Notes: generated from the letters alone by a model not told the origin. Positions 1 to 9,799 are shown, counted from the stretch's first letter. The stretch is DNA of 64,000 nucleotides from Magnetococcales bacterium (GCA_015233035.1 JADFYM010000002.1:22784-86783); one strand, 5' to 3'. Program-made: numbers and translations.

Positions 1-467
1 ACATGATTCAGGGCCGTGGGGCGCAGTTCCAACTCGCCGGGCACGTGCATCCACACCTCATCCTCCAGACGCAGAATGGCGCGACCGGCCAGATGGTCGG
101 GGGAGAGAATCAGGGCCGCCGACTGTTTGCCTTTGCCCCGGACGACATAGAGGGAGAGCTGGCTGGTGCGCCCATTGGGTAACTGGCTGGTCACCTGGGC
201 AAACAGCTCAAAAGATTCGGGATGCAGCTTGCGATCCACCTGGGCGAGCATTTTTCCGGCATCGACCGGCGGTTTTTTTTCTGCCACCGTCTCTTTGTCT
301 GCGCCCGCCTTGTCGTCCGTCGGCTTTTCGGCCACGGCGGGGGGTGTGCCACCGGAGTCCGCCCGCACCCCGCTGGCTGGCCACCAGAGCAGCCAAACCA
401 ACAGACCCAGGGTCACACCCCGTCCGATTGTCCGCCAAACCCGCATTGCATTCTGCGCCATGCCCAT
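1..467 (-). CDS. Outer membrane lipoprotein-sorting (LolA-like) protein, N-terminal part, cut by window edge
   Basis: About 155 codons are present; the 3' end lies outside the window. The protein starts with a basic, hydrophobic stretch (VWRTIGRGVTLGLLVWLLWW) ending in an SGVRA-DS signal-peptidase-like site, then an acidic, Ala/Pro-rich spacer of about 35 residues. From about residue 75 the pattern DRKLHPESFELFAQ, a LSLYVVRGKGK strand and AALILSPDHLAGRAILRLED follow, the usual opening of the periplasmic LolA-like/DUF1329-type outer membrane lipoprotein-sorting family, in which a barrel-shaped domain carries lipid or lipoprotein. The first ATG is chosen because AAAGGA lies 5-6 bases upstream; a second in-frame ATG two codons on is possible. 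Such genes usually sit beside RND/MMPL exporters or LolCDE-like permeases, but that neighbour would be off-window. Family call is moderate because only the N-terminal part is visible. Confidence 0.65.
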   Translation of the reverse strand, partial: MGMAQNAMRVWRTIGRGVTLGLLVWLLWWPASGVRADSGGTPPAVAEKPTDDKAGADKETVAEKKPPVDAGKMLAQVDRKLHPESFELFAQVTSQLPNGRTSQLSLYVVRGKGKQSAALILSPDHLAGRAILRLEDEVWMHVPGELELRPTALNH

Positions 468-485
468 TGTGATCCTTTTTTAAAA

Positions 486-573
486 ATCATTATCAAGGGG
501 GTCCAGGGGAGGATTATCCCCCCCGGTGGGGTCCAGGGGCAACGCCCCTGGTGGGGTCCGGGGCGAAGCCCCG
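486..573. repeat. GC-rich palindromic repeat, copy 1
   Basis: Starts TCATTATCAAGGGGGTCC and contains three successive hairpin-forming units (GGGG...CCCC arms separated by short ATTA, CAAC or CGAA loops). The same family recurs near 5.3, 23.9, 26.1-26.3 and 55.9 kb. It lies between the 5' end of the lipoprotein-sorting gene and the 3' end of pepN. It is a dispersed intergenic repeat; function unknown. Confidence 0.85.
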
Positions 574-604
574 CAGGCCTGAGCCATAATCATGGTCCAT
601 CATT

Positions 605-3331
605 CTAATGCTTAAGGCTTTTCGACACAATCTCAAAAACGTCACGGGACAAATTTGCCGTCTGCTCAATCTGTTGCAACGCGGTTTGCATCTTGGTCCG
701 GCGGATGGGCTCCAGCTTGCGCCAACCCCGGAAGGCGGCGACCAGACGAGCCGCCACCTGGGGATTGAGGGGATCCAGGGTCAACACCTGTTTGGCCAGC
801 CATTGATAGCCCTTGCCCGATGGTTGATGAAAGGCCAGGGGATTGTCATGGCAAAAAGATCCCAGCAGCGCACGCACGCGGTTGGGATTTTTCAGGCTGA
901 ACAGGGGATGTTTCTGCAATTGTCGTACACGGCGCAGGCTCTTTTCGTCGGGTATCCGGGCCTGCATGGCAAACCATTTATCCATGACCAGGCTGTTTTT
1001 TTGCCACTGCTCGGCGAAGGCGGCCAGGGCGGCTTCGGCATCCGGGCTGGCGGAATAGAGCAGGTCGGTCAGCGCGGCCAAACGGTCGGTCATGTTGTCT
1101 GCCTTGTAAAACTGCCGCACCGCCAGTTGCCAGAATTCGGCCCATTGCAGGCTGACCAGATAATCCAGACACAAATTTTTGAACGCCCGCCGACCCGCCA
1201 GCATGGGATGATAACGACCGAACACCGCCGCCTCCGGGTCGGAATAGTGGTCATAGGTCTGCAACAGCACCTCGTGCAGACGGGTGGCGAGTGTCTGCCG
1301 CACAAAGAGGCGGGCGGTGTGCAAGGCACCGGGGTCGGCCTCGGCCATCTGTTCCAGCAAGGCCGTCGCGCTGGGCAGGGTCAAAATCATGGCCGTGGTG
1401 GCGGGATCCAGATCCCGGGTGCGCAGCACCTGGGCAAAACTCTCCACAAAAAAATCGGCCAACAGCAGAGGACGGTTGGCCTGGCAATCGACCGCCAGGC
1501 GCAACAGCAGATCGGTGGTCAGTCGCTGTCCGGCACTCCAGCGGTTGAACGGGTCGGGATCGTGAGCCCAGAGAAAGGCCAACTCCTCGTCGGTCAGATC
1601 GGTCTGGAGGATGACCGGGGCGGAAAAATGGCGCAACAGCGAAGGAATCGGTTTTTGGGCCACGCCGGTAAAGACAACTTCCTCCACTGCCTGCCGAATC
1701 TCCAGGACCCGTGCGGTGGGCGGTGCGCTCTCCTGTCCACGGATTGCGGACTCCGATTCTCCCGCCAACCGCAACGGCAGCGACTGACCCGATCTGCCCA
1801 GCAGACCGACCGTCAGGGGAATATGCAAGGGGAACTTGTCCGGTTGACCCGGCGTGGGAGGGCAGGTTTGGGTAATGTGCAGGCGCAGGGTTTGCGCCAT
1901 TGCGTCATGGTGGGTGGTCACGCTGACCACCGGAGTGCCCGCCTGGTGGTACCAGCGACGGAATTGTCGCAAATCCCGCCCGGAGGCGTCCTCCATGGCG
2001 CGCACAAACTCTTCCACTGTCACCGCCTGACCATCATGGCGGGCAAAATAGAGATCCATGCCCCGGCGAAACAAGGCCGCACCCAGCAGGGTATGGATCA
2101 TGCGTACCACTTCGGCCCCTTTGTCGTAGACCGTCACGGTGTAAAAATTATTGATCTCCAGATAGGCGTCCGGTTGCACGGGGTGGGCCGTTGGCCCGGC
2201 ATCTTCGGCAAACTGCTGGGTCCAGATCAGACGGGCATCCTGTACCCGCTGCACGGCGGGGGAGCGGCTCTCCTCGGAAAAAAGTTGATCCCGAAAAACG
2301 GTCAACCCCTCCTTGAGGCTCAACTGGAACCAGTCCCGGCAGGTGATCCGATTGCCCGTCCAGTTATGAAAATATTCGTGGGCAATAATGTTTTCAATCT
2401 GCTGAAAATCCTGGTCCGTGGCACTGTCCCGGTCGGCCAGGACATATTTGGCGTTAAAAATATTGAGTCCTTTGTTTTCCATGGCCCCCATGTTGAAATC
2501 GTTGACGGCCACAATCATATAGGTGTCCAGATCATATTCCCGGCCAAACCGCTCTTCATCCCAGGCCATGGCTTTTTTGAGCGCGTCCATGGCGTGGGCG
2601 GACTGTCCGCCGGACTCCAGATCGGGCGAGGCGAGCGACAGGAGGGCGGCAGGTGTTTCGACATAGATCTCCAGCGAGACCAATCGCCCGGAACGGGTGG
2701 TGAAGAGATCCCGATGACAGGCCAGTTTGCCCGCCACCAGCGCGAAGAGATAACACGGCTTGCGATGCGGATCCACCCAGGTGACAAAATGTTTGCCCTC
2801 CGCCAGTTCGCCGCTGTCGGTCCGGTTGCCGTTGGAGAGCAGGGTCGGAAACAGCTTCCGGTCGGCAATCAGGGTGGTCGTAAACCGGGCCATGACATCC
2901 GGTCGGTCCGGGTAATAAAGTATCTTGCGAAACCCTTCCGCCTCACACTGAGTGCAGAGCAGGGAACCCGACACATACAGCCCTTCCAACGCGGTATTGG
3001 CCGCCGGATGGATCCGGGTCTGCATCTCCAGGATACAGGCCTCCGGCACCTCCGGGATGATCAGGCGATCTTCTTCCACCCGATACCGTTTGGCGGAGAG
3101 CAGCGCGCCGTCCAGGGCAATATGGAGCAGTTCCAACCCTTGCCCATCCAACTGCAAGGGGGGGGCTGCCACAAAGGTCTTGTCTGGATTGCGGCGCAAG
3201 GCGAGCCGCGCATGGACCAGGGTTGCCTTGGGATCCAGTTCGAAGGTCAGCGCGACCGTATCCACCAGAAAGTCCGGGGGGGTATAATCTTTCAGATATT
3301 TGGTCTGGTTATCTTTTCTTTGGGCGTCCAT
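605..3331 (-). CDS. pepN: Aminopeptidase N
   Basis: 908-residue M1-family zinc aminopeptidase that removes N-terminal residues from peptides in the cytoplasm. The substrate-binding motif GAMENKGLNIFN and the zinc site HEYFHNWTGNR followed by the distal zinc Glu in LKEGLTVFRDQ are intact, and length matches the bacterial PepN family (about 870-900). The reading frame stays open 81 codons further upstream, but that part is Pro/Arg-rich shadow of rluB. I take the ATG giving MDAQRKDNQ because homology-like sequence begins there and GGAAAATTTGGAACAG precedes it. The start lies inside the 3' end of rluB (23-base overlap), which suggests translational coupling in an rluB-pepN unit. No sign of truncation. 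Confidence 0.95.
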   Translation of the reverse strand: MDAQRKDNQTKYLKDYTPPDFLVDTVALTFELDPKATLVHARLALRRNPDKTFVAAPPLQLDGQGLELLHIALDGALLSAKRYRVEEDRLIIPEVPEACILEMQTRIHPAANTALEGLYVSGSLLCTQCEAEGFRKILYYPDRPDVMARFTTTLIADRKLFPTLLSNGNRTDSGELAEGKHFVTWVDPHRKPCYLFALVAGKLACHRDLFTTRSGRLVSLEIYVETPAALLSLASPDLESGGQSAHAMDALKKAMAWDEERFGREYDLDTYMIVAVNDFNMGAMENKGLNIFNAKYVLADRDSATDQDFQQIENIIAHEYFHNWTGNRITCRDWFQLSLKEGLTVFRDQLFSEESRSPAVQRVQDARLIWTQQFAEDAGPTAHPVQPDAYLEINNFYTVTVYDKGAEVVRMIHTLLGAALFRRGMDLYFARHDGQAVTVEEFVRAMEDASGRDLRQFRRWYHQAGTPVVSVTTHHDAMAQTLRLHITQTCPPTPGQPDKFPLHIPLTVGLLGRSGQSLPLRLAGESESAIRGQESAPPTARVLEIRQAVEEVVFTGVAQKPIPSLLRHFSAPVILQTDLTDEELAFLWAHDPDPFNRWSAGQRLTTDLLLRLAVDCQANRPLLLADFFVESFAQVLRTRDLDPATTAMILTLPSATALLEQMAEADPGALHTARLFVRQTLATRLHEVLLQTYDHYSDPEAAVFGRYHPMLAGRRAFKNLCLDYLVSLQWAEFWQLAVRQFYKADNMTDRLAALTDLLYSASPDAEAALAAFAEQWQKNSLVMDKWFAMQARIPDEKSLRRVRQLQKHPLFSLKNPNRVRALLGSFCHDNPLAFHQPSGKGYQWLAKQVLTLDPLNPQVAARLVAAFRGWRKLEPIRRTKMQTALQQIEQTANLSRDVFEIVSKSLKH

Positions 3332-4211
3332 GGTCTGTTCCAAATTTTCCGGGACGGGGTTGACGGGTGGTCTGCTCGGGCAGATGACGGGAGCGCACGG
3401 GGGGGCGACCGGGGTTGACCCGATGGGCGGCGGGTTTGGCAACCGGGGTCTCCTCCTGCTGCAAGGCGAGCAACCGCCCGGCCTCCTTGAGGGGGGTGAG
3501 CAGGCGGGTGATTTCGGTGGCTGGCAACGCCCGCCATTCCCCTCGGGGCAAGTCGCCCAGGGAACAGGGGCCATACTGGGTCCGAATCAGGCGGGAGACT
3601 TCCATGCTGACCGTCTCAAAAATGCGCCGCACCAGCCGATTGCGACCTTCGGTCAAGGTGATGGTCACCCAACTGTTGGCCCCCGGCACATAGTCCAGTT
3701 CCAATTTCAAGGGACCGGTGGGGCCATCGTCCAGCAGCACCCCCGCCTGCAACTTGGCCAGCAACGGGGCATCGATCCGCCCATGTACGCGCACGCGGTA
3801 GGTGCGGGGGACCTGATTGCTGGGGTGCATCAGTTGGTGGGCGAGATCGCCATTGTTGGTAAAGAGGATCAGTCCCTCTGATTGATAATCGAGGCGGCCC
3901 ACGCTGATCAACCGGGCGTGGGTGTTGCCCAGCAGGTCAAAGACGGTGCGTCTGTTTTCCGGATCCCGGCGGGTGCAGACGACACCGGGTGGCTTGTTCA
4001 GCATGAGGACGACCAACGGTTCCCGGGGGGGGATGACCAGTCGGCCATCGACCAGGACCTGATCCTTGCGGCTCACCTTGGTCCCCAGTTGGGTCACCAC
4101 CGTGCCATTGACCACTACGCGACCGGCGGCAATCCAGGTGTCTCCTTCGCGGCGGGAGCACAATCCCGCTGCTGCCAGCCATTTTTGCAACCGAATTGAT
4201 TCTGTGGGCAT
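3309..4211 (-). CDS. rluB: 23S rRNA pseudouridine synthase, RluB/RsuA family
   Basis: 300 residues. An N-terminal S4 RNA-binding domain (IRLQKWLAAAGLCSRREG, about residues 6-65) is followed by the RsuA/RluB catalytic domain with the signature GRLDYQSEGLILFTNNGD, whose Asp is the nucleophile that isomerises uridine to pseudouridine in rRNA. The C-terminal 60 residues are basic and Pro/Arg-rich, a common RluB tail that contacts rRNA. The start giving MPTESIRLQKW was preferred over one 58 codons upstream because the S4 domain begins immediately after it and AGGATCCCAATTC lies before it. The 3' end overlaps the start of pepN. RluB (23S) rather than RsuA (16S) is inferred from the long basic tail. 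Confidence 0.9.
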   Translation of the reverse strand: MPTESIRLQKWLAAAGLCSRREGDTWIAAGRVVVNGTVVTQLGTKVSRKDQVLVDGRLVIPPREPLVVLMLNKPPGVVCTRRDPENRRTVFDLLGNTHARLISVGRLDYQSEGLILFTNNGDLAHQLMHPSNQVPRTYRVRVHGRIDAPLLAKLQAGVLLDDGPTGPLKLELDYVPGANSWVTITLTEGRNRLVRRIFETVSMEVSRLIRTQYGPCSLGDLPRGEWRALPATEITRLLTPLKEAGRLLALQQEETPVAKPAAHRVNPGRPPVRSRHLPEQTTRQPRPGKFGTDHGRPKKR

Positions 4212-4443
4212 GAATTGGGATCCTGAGCGTAGTAAAAACGGTTGTCCTGTCGTCCCCCGGCGTGGGCCGGGGTGGTAGTCAGGCGATGTGAACCTTTTGC
4301 AGGGCCTGCCTGGCTCGAAACAGCAAAAGGTTCTCCATTGCAGCAGGTCCGGGCACCAGGCTGGGGCATTTTGCGGGCTTGTCACCGGAAAAGCAAGCGA
4401 TGGTGGCAGGGGGGCAGAATGGTGGTGAGGTTTTCAATGGCTA

Positions 4444-5253
4444 TTATCGAACATTGGCCAACCGGACAAATTCAACGACCGCCAGCGTCTCCCCGCGCCG
4501 TTGCGGATCAATATCCGCCCGCGACAACCAGGCTTCCGGGGAGGGGTCGATGACCTTCAAGGCATTGAGCAAGGTCTTGCGCCGTTGACCAAAGGCCGCC
4601 CGCACTACCAGCCGGAAAAAATCGGGATCGTCCACCTGGGCCAGAGGGGCGGCGCGCCGCACCAGACGAATCACGCTGGAATCCACCTTGGGCGACGGAT
4701 AAAACGCCTTGGGTGGTACGGCAAACAAGGGTTCGACCGCCATCCACAATTGGCTGTGGACCGACAGAATGCCATATGTCTTGCCGCCAGGTGGGGCGGC
4801 AATCCGCTCCGCCACCTCTTTCTGGAACATGAGAATCATCGCGCCGACTGCTGCGCCCTGTGCCAGCAAGTGAAACAAAATCGGTGTGCTGACGTGATAG
4901 GGCAGGTTGGCCACAATGGTCAGCGGGCGGCCCAGTCGCTCGGCCCATTGGCGAAAATCGACCAGCAAGGCATCGCCCTGTTCCACCACCAATTGTCCCA
5001 GCCCCTCGGTGCGGGTGCGCAACAGGGGGAGCAGGGCGGCATCCTGTTCCACCGCCCACACCTGTTGGGCGCGCCGCAACAGCGGCAGGGTCAGACTGCC
5101 GATGCCTGGTCCAATTTCCACCAGCGGACCTTGTGCCTGCGCCCAGGCGGCCTCTGCAATCTGTTCGGCGATGCCATCGTCGACCAAAAAATTTTGCCCC
5201 AACCCTTTTTTGGGCCGCAGACCACTCATTTTTAACAGATGAATCAAAGACAT
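4444..5253 (-). CDS. rsmA: 16S rRNA dimethyladenosine transferase
   Basis: 269-residue RsmA/KsgA, which uses S-adenosylmethionine to dimethylate two adjacent adenines near the 3' end of 16S rRNA. The opening LRPKKGLGQNFL, the SAM-binding VEIGPGIGSLTLPL and the catalytic NLPYHVSTPI are all present, as is the C-terminal RNA-contact domain. Length is typical. The ATG used gives eight extra residues before MSGLRPKK; an internal ATG there is an alternative. A 230-base gap separates it from rluB downstream. Confidence 0.95.
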   Translation of the reverse strand: MSLIHLLKMSGLRPKKGLGQNFLVDDGIAEQIAEAAWAQAQGPLVEIGPGIGSLTLPLLRRAQQVWAVEQDAALLPLLRTRTEGLGQLVVEQGDALLVDFRQWAERLGRPLTIVANLPYHVSTPILFHLLAQGAAVGAMILMFQKEVAERIAAPPGGKTYGILSVHSQLWMAVEPLFAVPPKAFYPSPKVDSSVIRLVRRAAPLAQVDDPDFFRLVVRAAFGQRRKTLLNALKVIDPSPEAWLSRADIDPQRRGETLAVVEFVRLANVR

Positions 5254-5280
5254 TTTAATGCAGTTCCGCGTGTTTGACTA

Positions 5281-5340
5281 TTAAGGGGGTCCGGGGGGGA
5301 TTATCCCCCCCGGTGGGGTCCAGGGGCAAAGCCCCTGGTG
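5281..5340. repeat. GC-rich palindromic repeat, copy 2
   Basis: Core TTAAGGGGGTCCGGGGGG then ATTATCCCCCCC and GGGGTCCAGGGGCAAAGCCCC. Same family as the copy at 486, here just upstream of rsmA and of the divergent DUF721 gene. Confidence 0.85.
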
Positions 5341-5407
5341 GCCGCCAGATCCGTCCGCCTGTTTTTTTTATGGTATTGCGGACCAAAACAGCATAGCATC
5401 CAGTCGC

Positions 5408-5905
5408 ATGAGCGAACCATCCAAAAACAGTGGCTACACCCCCGTCGGGACGATCCTTCAGCACGTTGCCGGTCGTTTACTGGCGCAACCGCGCAGCCAG
5501 GCGCAAAAACTTTGCTGGGCGTGGTCCCAGTCGGCGGGGGAGCAGGTGGCCCAACACTCCGAACCGACCCGGTTGACCAACGGCGTGTTGACCGTCCGTG
5601 TGGACTCCCCGGTCTGGAACAGTCAATTGCACCATCTCAAGGCGGAGCTGCTGGCCAAGATGCAAAGCCATCTGCCGCCGGGGTCATTGCGTGAGATTCG
5701 TTTCCGGCAAGGGTCGCTGCGCTCGCTGCCCGCCTGGCTTCTGCCCAAGCCATCACCGCCACCTCTCCCGGCCCCGTGCGCCGAAGACGAACAAGAGGCC
5801 GCCCACCGGGTTGCCCAGGTCAGCGATCCCGAATTGCGGGAGGTGTTACGTCGCCTTGTTCTGACACATCTGACCCGTGTGCGCAATGAGGCGTGTCGGG
5901 AGTGA
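5408..5905 (+). CDS. DUF721/DciA-family protein
   Basis: 165 residues. The pattern VGTILQHVAGRLLAQPRS, a WSQSAGEQVAQHSEPTRL segment, GVLTVRVDSPVWNSQLHHLK and a PPGSLREIRFRQGSL end is that of DUF721 (DciA-like) proteins. DciA proteins help load the replicative helicase DnaB in bacteria without DnaC; many alpha- and deltaproteobacterial DUF721 members are assigned to the family by this KH-like domain only. The C-terminal 60 residues are Pro-rich then helical and charged. It is transcribed divergently from rsmA across a repeat copy. The DciA role is family inference, not visible here. Confidence 0.75.
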   Translation: MSEPSKNSGYTPVGTILQHVAGRLLAQPRSQAQKLCWAWSQSAGEQVAQHSEPTRLTNGVLTVRVDSPVWNSQLHHLKAELLAKMQSHLPPGSLREIRFRQGSLRSLPAWLLPKPSPPPLPAPCAEDEQEAAHRVAQVSDPELREVLRRLVLTHLTRVRNEACRE

Positions 5906-5990
5906 GTTGTATTTCGTTCGCTGCGGGGCACTCTCTTCCTCGGACGGGTTCTGTTCGATTGGAGTCGGTGTTTATTGAGGAAGCCTGAAG

Positions 5991-8900
5991 ATGCAGTTTG
6001 TCACGAATGGTCCCGACATTCCCGAACGGTTATTGCAGGCGCATGAGAATGGGCAGGTTGTCTTTTTCTGTGGCGCGGGTGTCTCGTATCCTGCGGGTCT
6101 CTGCGGTTTCGACGATCTGGTGAAAGAAATTTACGCCGGGTTGCATGAGGAACAAGACGACATCGAACAGGCCGCTTTCAGGGTTGGTCAGTTTGATACG
6201 GTCATCGGGTTGTTGGAGGGACGTATTGTCGGTGGGCGTAAACGGGTGCGGGAGCAACTGTCTCGTGTGTTGACGCCGGATCTGGCATTGCCGCAGGCCC
6301 TTGCCACCCATCGAGCCATTCTGACTCTGGCGCGCCATCCTGAGAAAGGTGTTCGGCTCATCACCACCAACTTTGATCGTTTGTTCGAGGAGGTGATTGC
6401 CGCCGATAGACTCACGATCAACACCGACCAGGCACCCTTGTTGCCCGTGCCCAAGAATCGGTGGAATGGATTGGTGTATCTGCACGGTCTGTTGGCACCT
6501 GCGCCAACAGCAACCGACCTTGACCATTTGGTCGTCTCCAGTGGTGATTTTGGCCTTGCCTATCTGGTGGAGCGTTGGGCCGCCCGTTTTGTCAGTGAGT
6601 TGTTTCGTAATTACACAGTATGCTTTATCGGGTATAGCATTAACGATCCGGTGTTGCGTTATATGCTGGATGCCTTGGCTGCGGATCGTTTGCGTGGCGA
6701 ATCGCCGAACGAAATGTTTGCGTCTGGCCCTTTTTCAAAGGGCAAGGAAAAGCAGTCTGCCACAGCGTGGCGGAAAAAAAACGTGACACCCATTCTCTAT
6801 CGGGAATACAGAAAGCACTACTATTTGCACAATACATTAAGAAGATGGGCCGGAACCTTCCGGGATGGTGTACTCGGCAAAGAGTATATCGTAGCGCAGT
6901 ACGCGACCACCAAGCCGCTGCCAGGTACCCTCCAGGATTTCGTTGGGCGAATGCTTTGGGCCTTGAGTGACAAAAGCGGTTTGCCTGCCAAACGTTTTGC
7001 TGACCACAACCCGGTGCCATCCTTGGACTGGCTGGCACCGCTTTGCGAGAACCGTTATCGATATGCCGATCTTGATCGTTTTGGCGTGCCATCCCAGCCT
7101 GTCGAGGACGACAAGCTGACCTTCAGTTTGATGTGCCGGCCAACTCCCTGTGACCGTGCGCCACGCATGATGCTGGTTGAAGCGGGTGCTGCTGGTAGAA
7201 GGTGGGATGACGTCATGTTTCAACTGGCACACTGGTTGACCCGGCACCTGGATGACCCGACACTGATCCTGTGGCTTGCCAATCGCGGGGGCAAACTGCA
7301 TAACCACTTTGCTGGGTTGATTGAAAACCGTCTGGATGAACTCGTCAAGCTGGAACGTGACGGCGAACACGACAAACTCAAACAGATCCAGGTCGATGCA
7401 CCCAATGCAATCCCGTGTCCGTCCATGCGCACCCTGTGGAGACTGTTCCTGACCGGATGTGTACAGTCGCCACAGAACAGTTTGGACCTTTCCCAATGGT
7501 ACCGCCACCTTAATCGTGACGGTTTCACGGCTACCCTGCGTCTGGAACTGCGCGAGATGCTGACCCCGCGTGTAGTCCTGCGCGATCCGTTCCGTTGGGG
7601 CGAGGCCATGCCCAAAACCACTGGGACAAGACGGATCAAAGACCTTGTTGGATGGGAGATTGTGCTGTCTGCGGACAGTGTGCATTCCAATCTGGAAGAT
7701 CTGAAGGAAAATATGAGTTGGTGCGCGGCATCATGGCCAGATTGGCTTGTCGATGCCACCGCCTTGTTACGTGACGCGCTGGATTTAATGCGCGAACTGG
7801 ATGGTATTGATGATCGACAAGACAGATCCTACATAGCCCAGCCTTCCATCAGCGAACATCGACAAAACAATAAGATCCACGATTGGACGGCGTTGATTGA
7901 TCTCACTCGGGATGCCTGGCTCGCTACCGCCGCGCGTTGGCCTGATCGGGCGCGACTGGTTGCCGCAAACTGGTGGCAGGTACCGTATCCGTTGTTCAAG
8001 CGGTTGGCCTTTTTCGCAGCCGCTCAGGCCAACGTCATCCCGCATCGACTGGCACTCGACTGGCTGCTGGCCGATGACCATTGCTGGTTATGGTCGGTGG
8101 AAACGCAGAGGGAGGTTGTGCGACTGCTGGTTGCCTTGGCACCCAACTGGGATGGGGCGGAGTTGGCCGAATTGGAACAGGTCATCCTGGTTGGACCGTC
8201 TTGTCCGATATTTGGGGACGACACCGAAGCGGAAGAGTGGACCTGGCAGATGGAGAGGAACATCTGGTTCAGGCTGGCCAAGTTGGATGCGGCTGGTGCG
8301 GCCATGGGAACGACGGCCAAGGCAAGGCTCACTGAATTGTATGCCCGGCATCCTACGTGGCAACTTGCCGCAGATGAGAGTGATGAGTTTCCGTTCTGGG
8401 TGGGGCATGATGGCTCAAGGCAGATGAATATTACCCCGAAAAACAAGGAAGATTTAATCAACTGGCTCAAAGAGTACGCGACACCGCGCTATCGACAGGA
8501 GGATGATTGGCGGGATCGTTGTCGAGATGATTTTTTGGCCACGACTGATGCCTTGAAAGAATTGTCTCGTGCTGGCGAGTGGCCGATAAGGCGATGGAGC
8601 GAAGCCTTGCAGGCATGGTTTGGGGAACCGCATTTAAAACAGTCATGGGGTACCATGAGCGCAGTGTTGGATGGTGCGCCGGATGACATCCTCAAGGAAC
8701 TGGTGTATCCGCTCGGTATGTGGTTGCAATGTGTTGCCAATACGCTGGAAGAGAGTGATCCCATTTTTTTCAATCTTGTTCAACGAGTTCTGGCGTTTGA
8801 GGACGATAATGGGGAGGAAAAAGATCCTGTATCGCGCGCGCTCAACCACCCCGTGGGCTTGGTTACTGGGGCAGTGCTGCATTGGTGGTATCGACAATCT

Positions 8901-9758
8901 CTCGAGGATGGCCAAGGTTTGTCCAGTGAGATCAAATCGTTGTTTACCAACCTGTGCAATCCGCAGGTCGTTCGCTTCCGGCACGGTCGGATAGTCCTGG
9001 CGGCCAGTGTCATCGCGCTCTTTCGCGTCGATCAAGACTGGTCTGTGCAGCATTTGTTGCCCTTGTTCGATTGGCAACGGCCAGGAGCAGAGCCTTTGGC
9101 CATGTGGCAAAGTTGCCTCGGATCGCTCTATCTCTATCGGCCTTTGCTGGAGGCGATCAAACAGCCGTTTTTGGCTGCGGCAGAGCATTACGCACAACTT
9201 GGCATGTCCGGTAACCAATATGCCGGTTTATTGACATTTGCCGCACTGGAAGGCGGTGGTCCTTTTTTGACCAAGGAACTGGCTACCGCAACCAGGTTAC
9301 TCCCCCTGGAGGGGTTGCGCAGTGTTGCACAGACATTGGTGAATGCCCTTGACGGTTCTGGTGCACAACACAAGGAATATTGGCACAATCGTGTGTCGCC
9401 GTATCTTAAATCGATCTGGCCACAGTCACCCGATGCCAGGAAACCCGCAGCGGAAACGATTGCTCGGCTCTACGTGGCCGCAGGGGAGGCTTTCCCGGAG
9501 GCGGTGGGTGACATGCGGGACTGGTTACAACCGGTGGAGCATCCAGACAATATTGCGTATTTGGCATCCCAAGCGAAACACCCTGAACATTTTCCCGAAG
9601 AGACGTTGGATTTCCTGCGCATCGTGGTTGGTGATGGTACACAGTGGTTGTCCAACAGCCTTAGAGGGTGCCTCCAAGCGATACGGACGGCCAAACCAGG
9701 GCTTGAAGAGGATGATCGATTCAAGAAATTAGATCAATATCTCCGCAAATACGAGTAA
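5991..9758 (+). CDS. Large SIR2-domain protein (DUF4020-like), probable anti-phage defence gene
   Basis: 1255 residues. Residues about 20-230 form a SIR2-like NAD-binding domain: FCGAG (26-30), TTNFD (125-129), LHG (164-166) and GYSIND (214-219). Asn127 and His165 match the catalytic pair used for NAD hydrolysis in bacterial defence sirtuins. The remaining 1000 residues are helical, Trp- and Leu-rich with no motif I can name; size and order resemble SIR2-DUF4020 proteins and other long defence-associated sirtuins, where the C-terminal part senses infection and the SIR2 domain depletes NAD. No partner gene is adjacent. A clear GAGGAAG site precedes the ATG. Base composition is more AT-rich than its neighbours, and it faces an Rpn-type gene, which suits a horizontally acquired patch. 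SIR2 call is firm; defence role is inference. Confidence 0.8.
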   Translation: MQFVTNGPDIPERLLQAHENGQVVFFCGAGVSYPAGLCGFDDLVKEIYAGLHEEQDDIEQAAFRVGQFDTVIGLLEGRIVGGRKRVREQLSRVLTPDLALPQALATHRAILTLARHPEKGVRLITTNFDRLFEEVIAADRLTINTDQAPLLPVPKNRWNGLVYLHGLLAPAPTATDLDHLVVSSGDFGLAYLVERWAARFVSELFRNYTVCFIGYSINDPVLRYMLDALAADRLRGESPNEMFASGPFSKGKEKQSATAWRKKNVTPILYREYRKHYYLHNTLRRWAGTFRDGVLGKEYIVAQYATTKPLPGTLQDFVGRMLWALSDKSGLPAKRFADHNPVPSLDWLAPLCENRYRYADLDRFGVPSQPVEDDKLTFSLMCRPTPCDRAPRMMLVEAGAAGRRWDDVMFQLAHWLTRHLDDPTLILWLANRGGKLHNHFAGLIENRLDELVKLERDGEHDKLKQIQVDAPNAIPCPSMRTLWRLFLTGCVQSPQNSLDLSQWYRHLNRDGFTATLRLELREMLTPRVVLRDPFRWGEAMPKTTGTRRIKDLVGWEIVLSADSVHSNLEDLKENMSWCAASWPDWLVDATALLRDALDLMRELDGIDDRQDRSYIAQPSISEHRQNNKIHDWTALIDLTRDAWLATAARWPDRARLVAANWWQVPYPLFKRLAFFAAAQANVIPHRLALDWLLADDHCWLWSVETQREVVRLLVALAPNWDGAELAELEQVILVGPSCPIFGDDTEAEEWTWQMERNIWFRLAKLDAAGAAMGTTAKARLTELYARHPTWQLAADESDEFPFWVGHDGSRQMNITPKNKEDLINWLKEYATPRYRQEDDWRDRCRDDFLATTDALKELSRAGEWPIRRWSEALQAWFGEPHLKQSWGTMSAVLDGAPDDILKELVYPLGMWLQCVANTLEESDPIFFNLVQRVLAFEDDNGEEKDPVSRALNHPVGLVTGAVLHWWYRQSLEDGQGLSSEIKSLFTNLCNPQVVRFRHGRIVLAASVIALFRVDQDWSVQHLLPLFDWQRPGAEPLAMWQSCLGSLYLYRPLLEAIKQPFLAAAEHYAQLGMSGNQYAGLLTFAALEGGGPFLTKELATATRLLPLEGLRSVAQTLVNALDGSGAQHKEYWHNRVSPYLKSIWPQSPDARKPAAETIARLYVAAGEAFPEAVGDMRDWLQPVEHPDNIAYLASQAKHPEHFPEETLDFLRIVVGDGTQWLSNSLRGCLQAIRTAKPGLEEDDRFKKLDQYLRKYE

Positions 9759-9799
9759 TGTGTAGTCGCATTGTCCGCAGCTATGCGATGTTCTTGGCA

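Noticed and set aside
608..3418. Very long plus-strand open frame (936 codons) opposite pepN
   Set aside because: Exact antisense of a gene with full catalytic motifs; its translation is Gly/Gln/Arg-rich with no family pattern, typical of GC-rich shadow frames.
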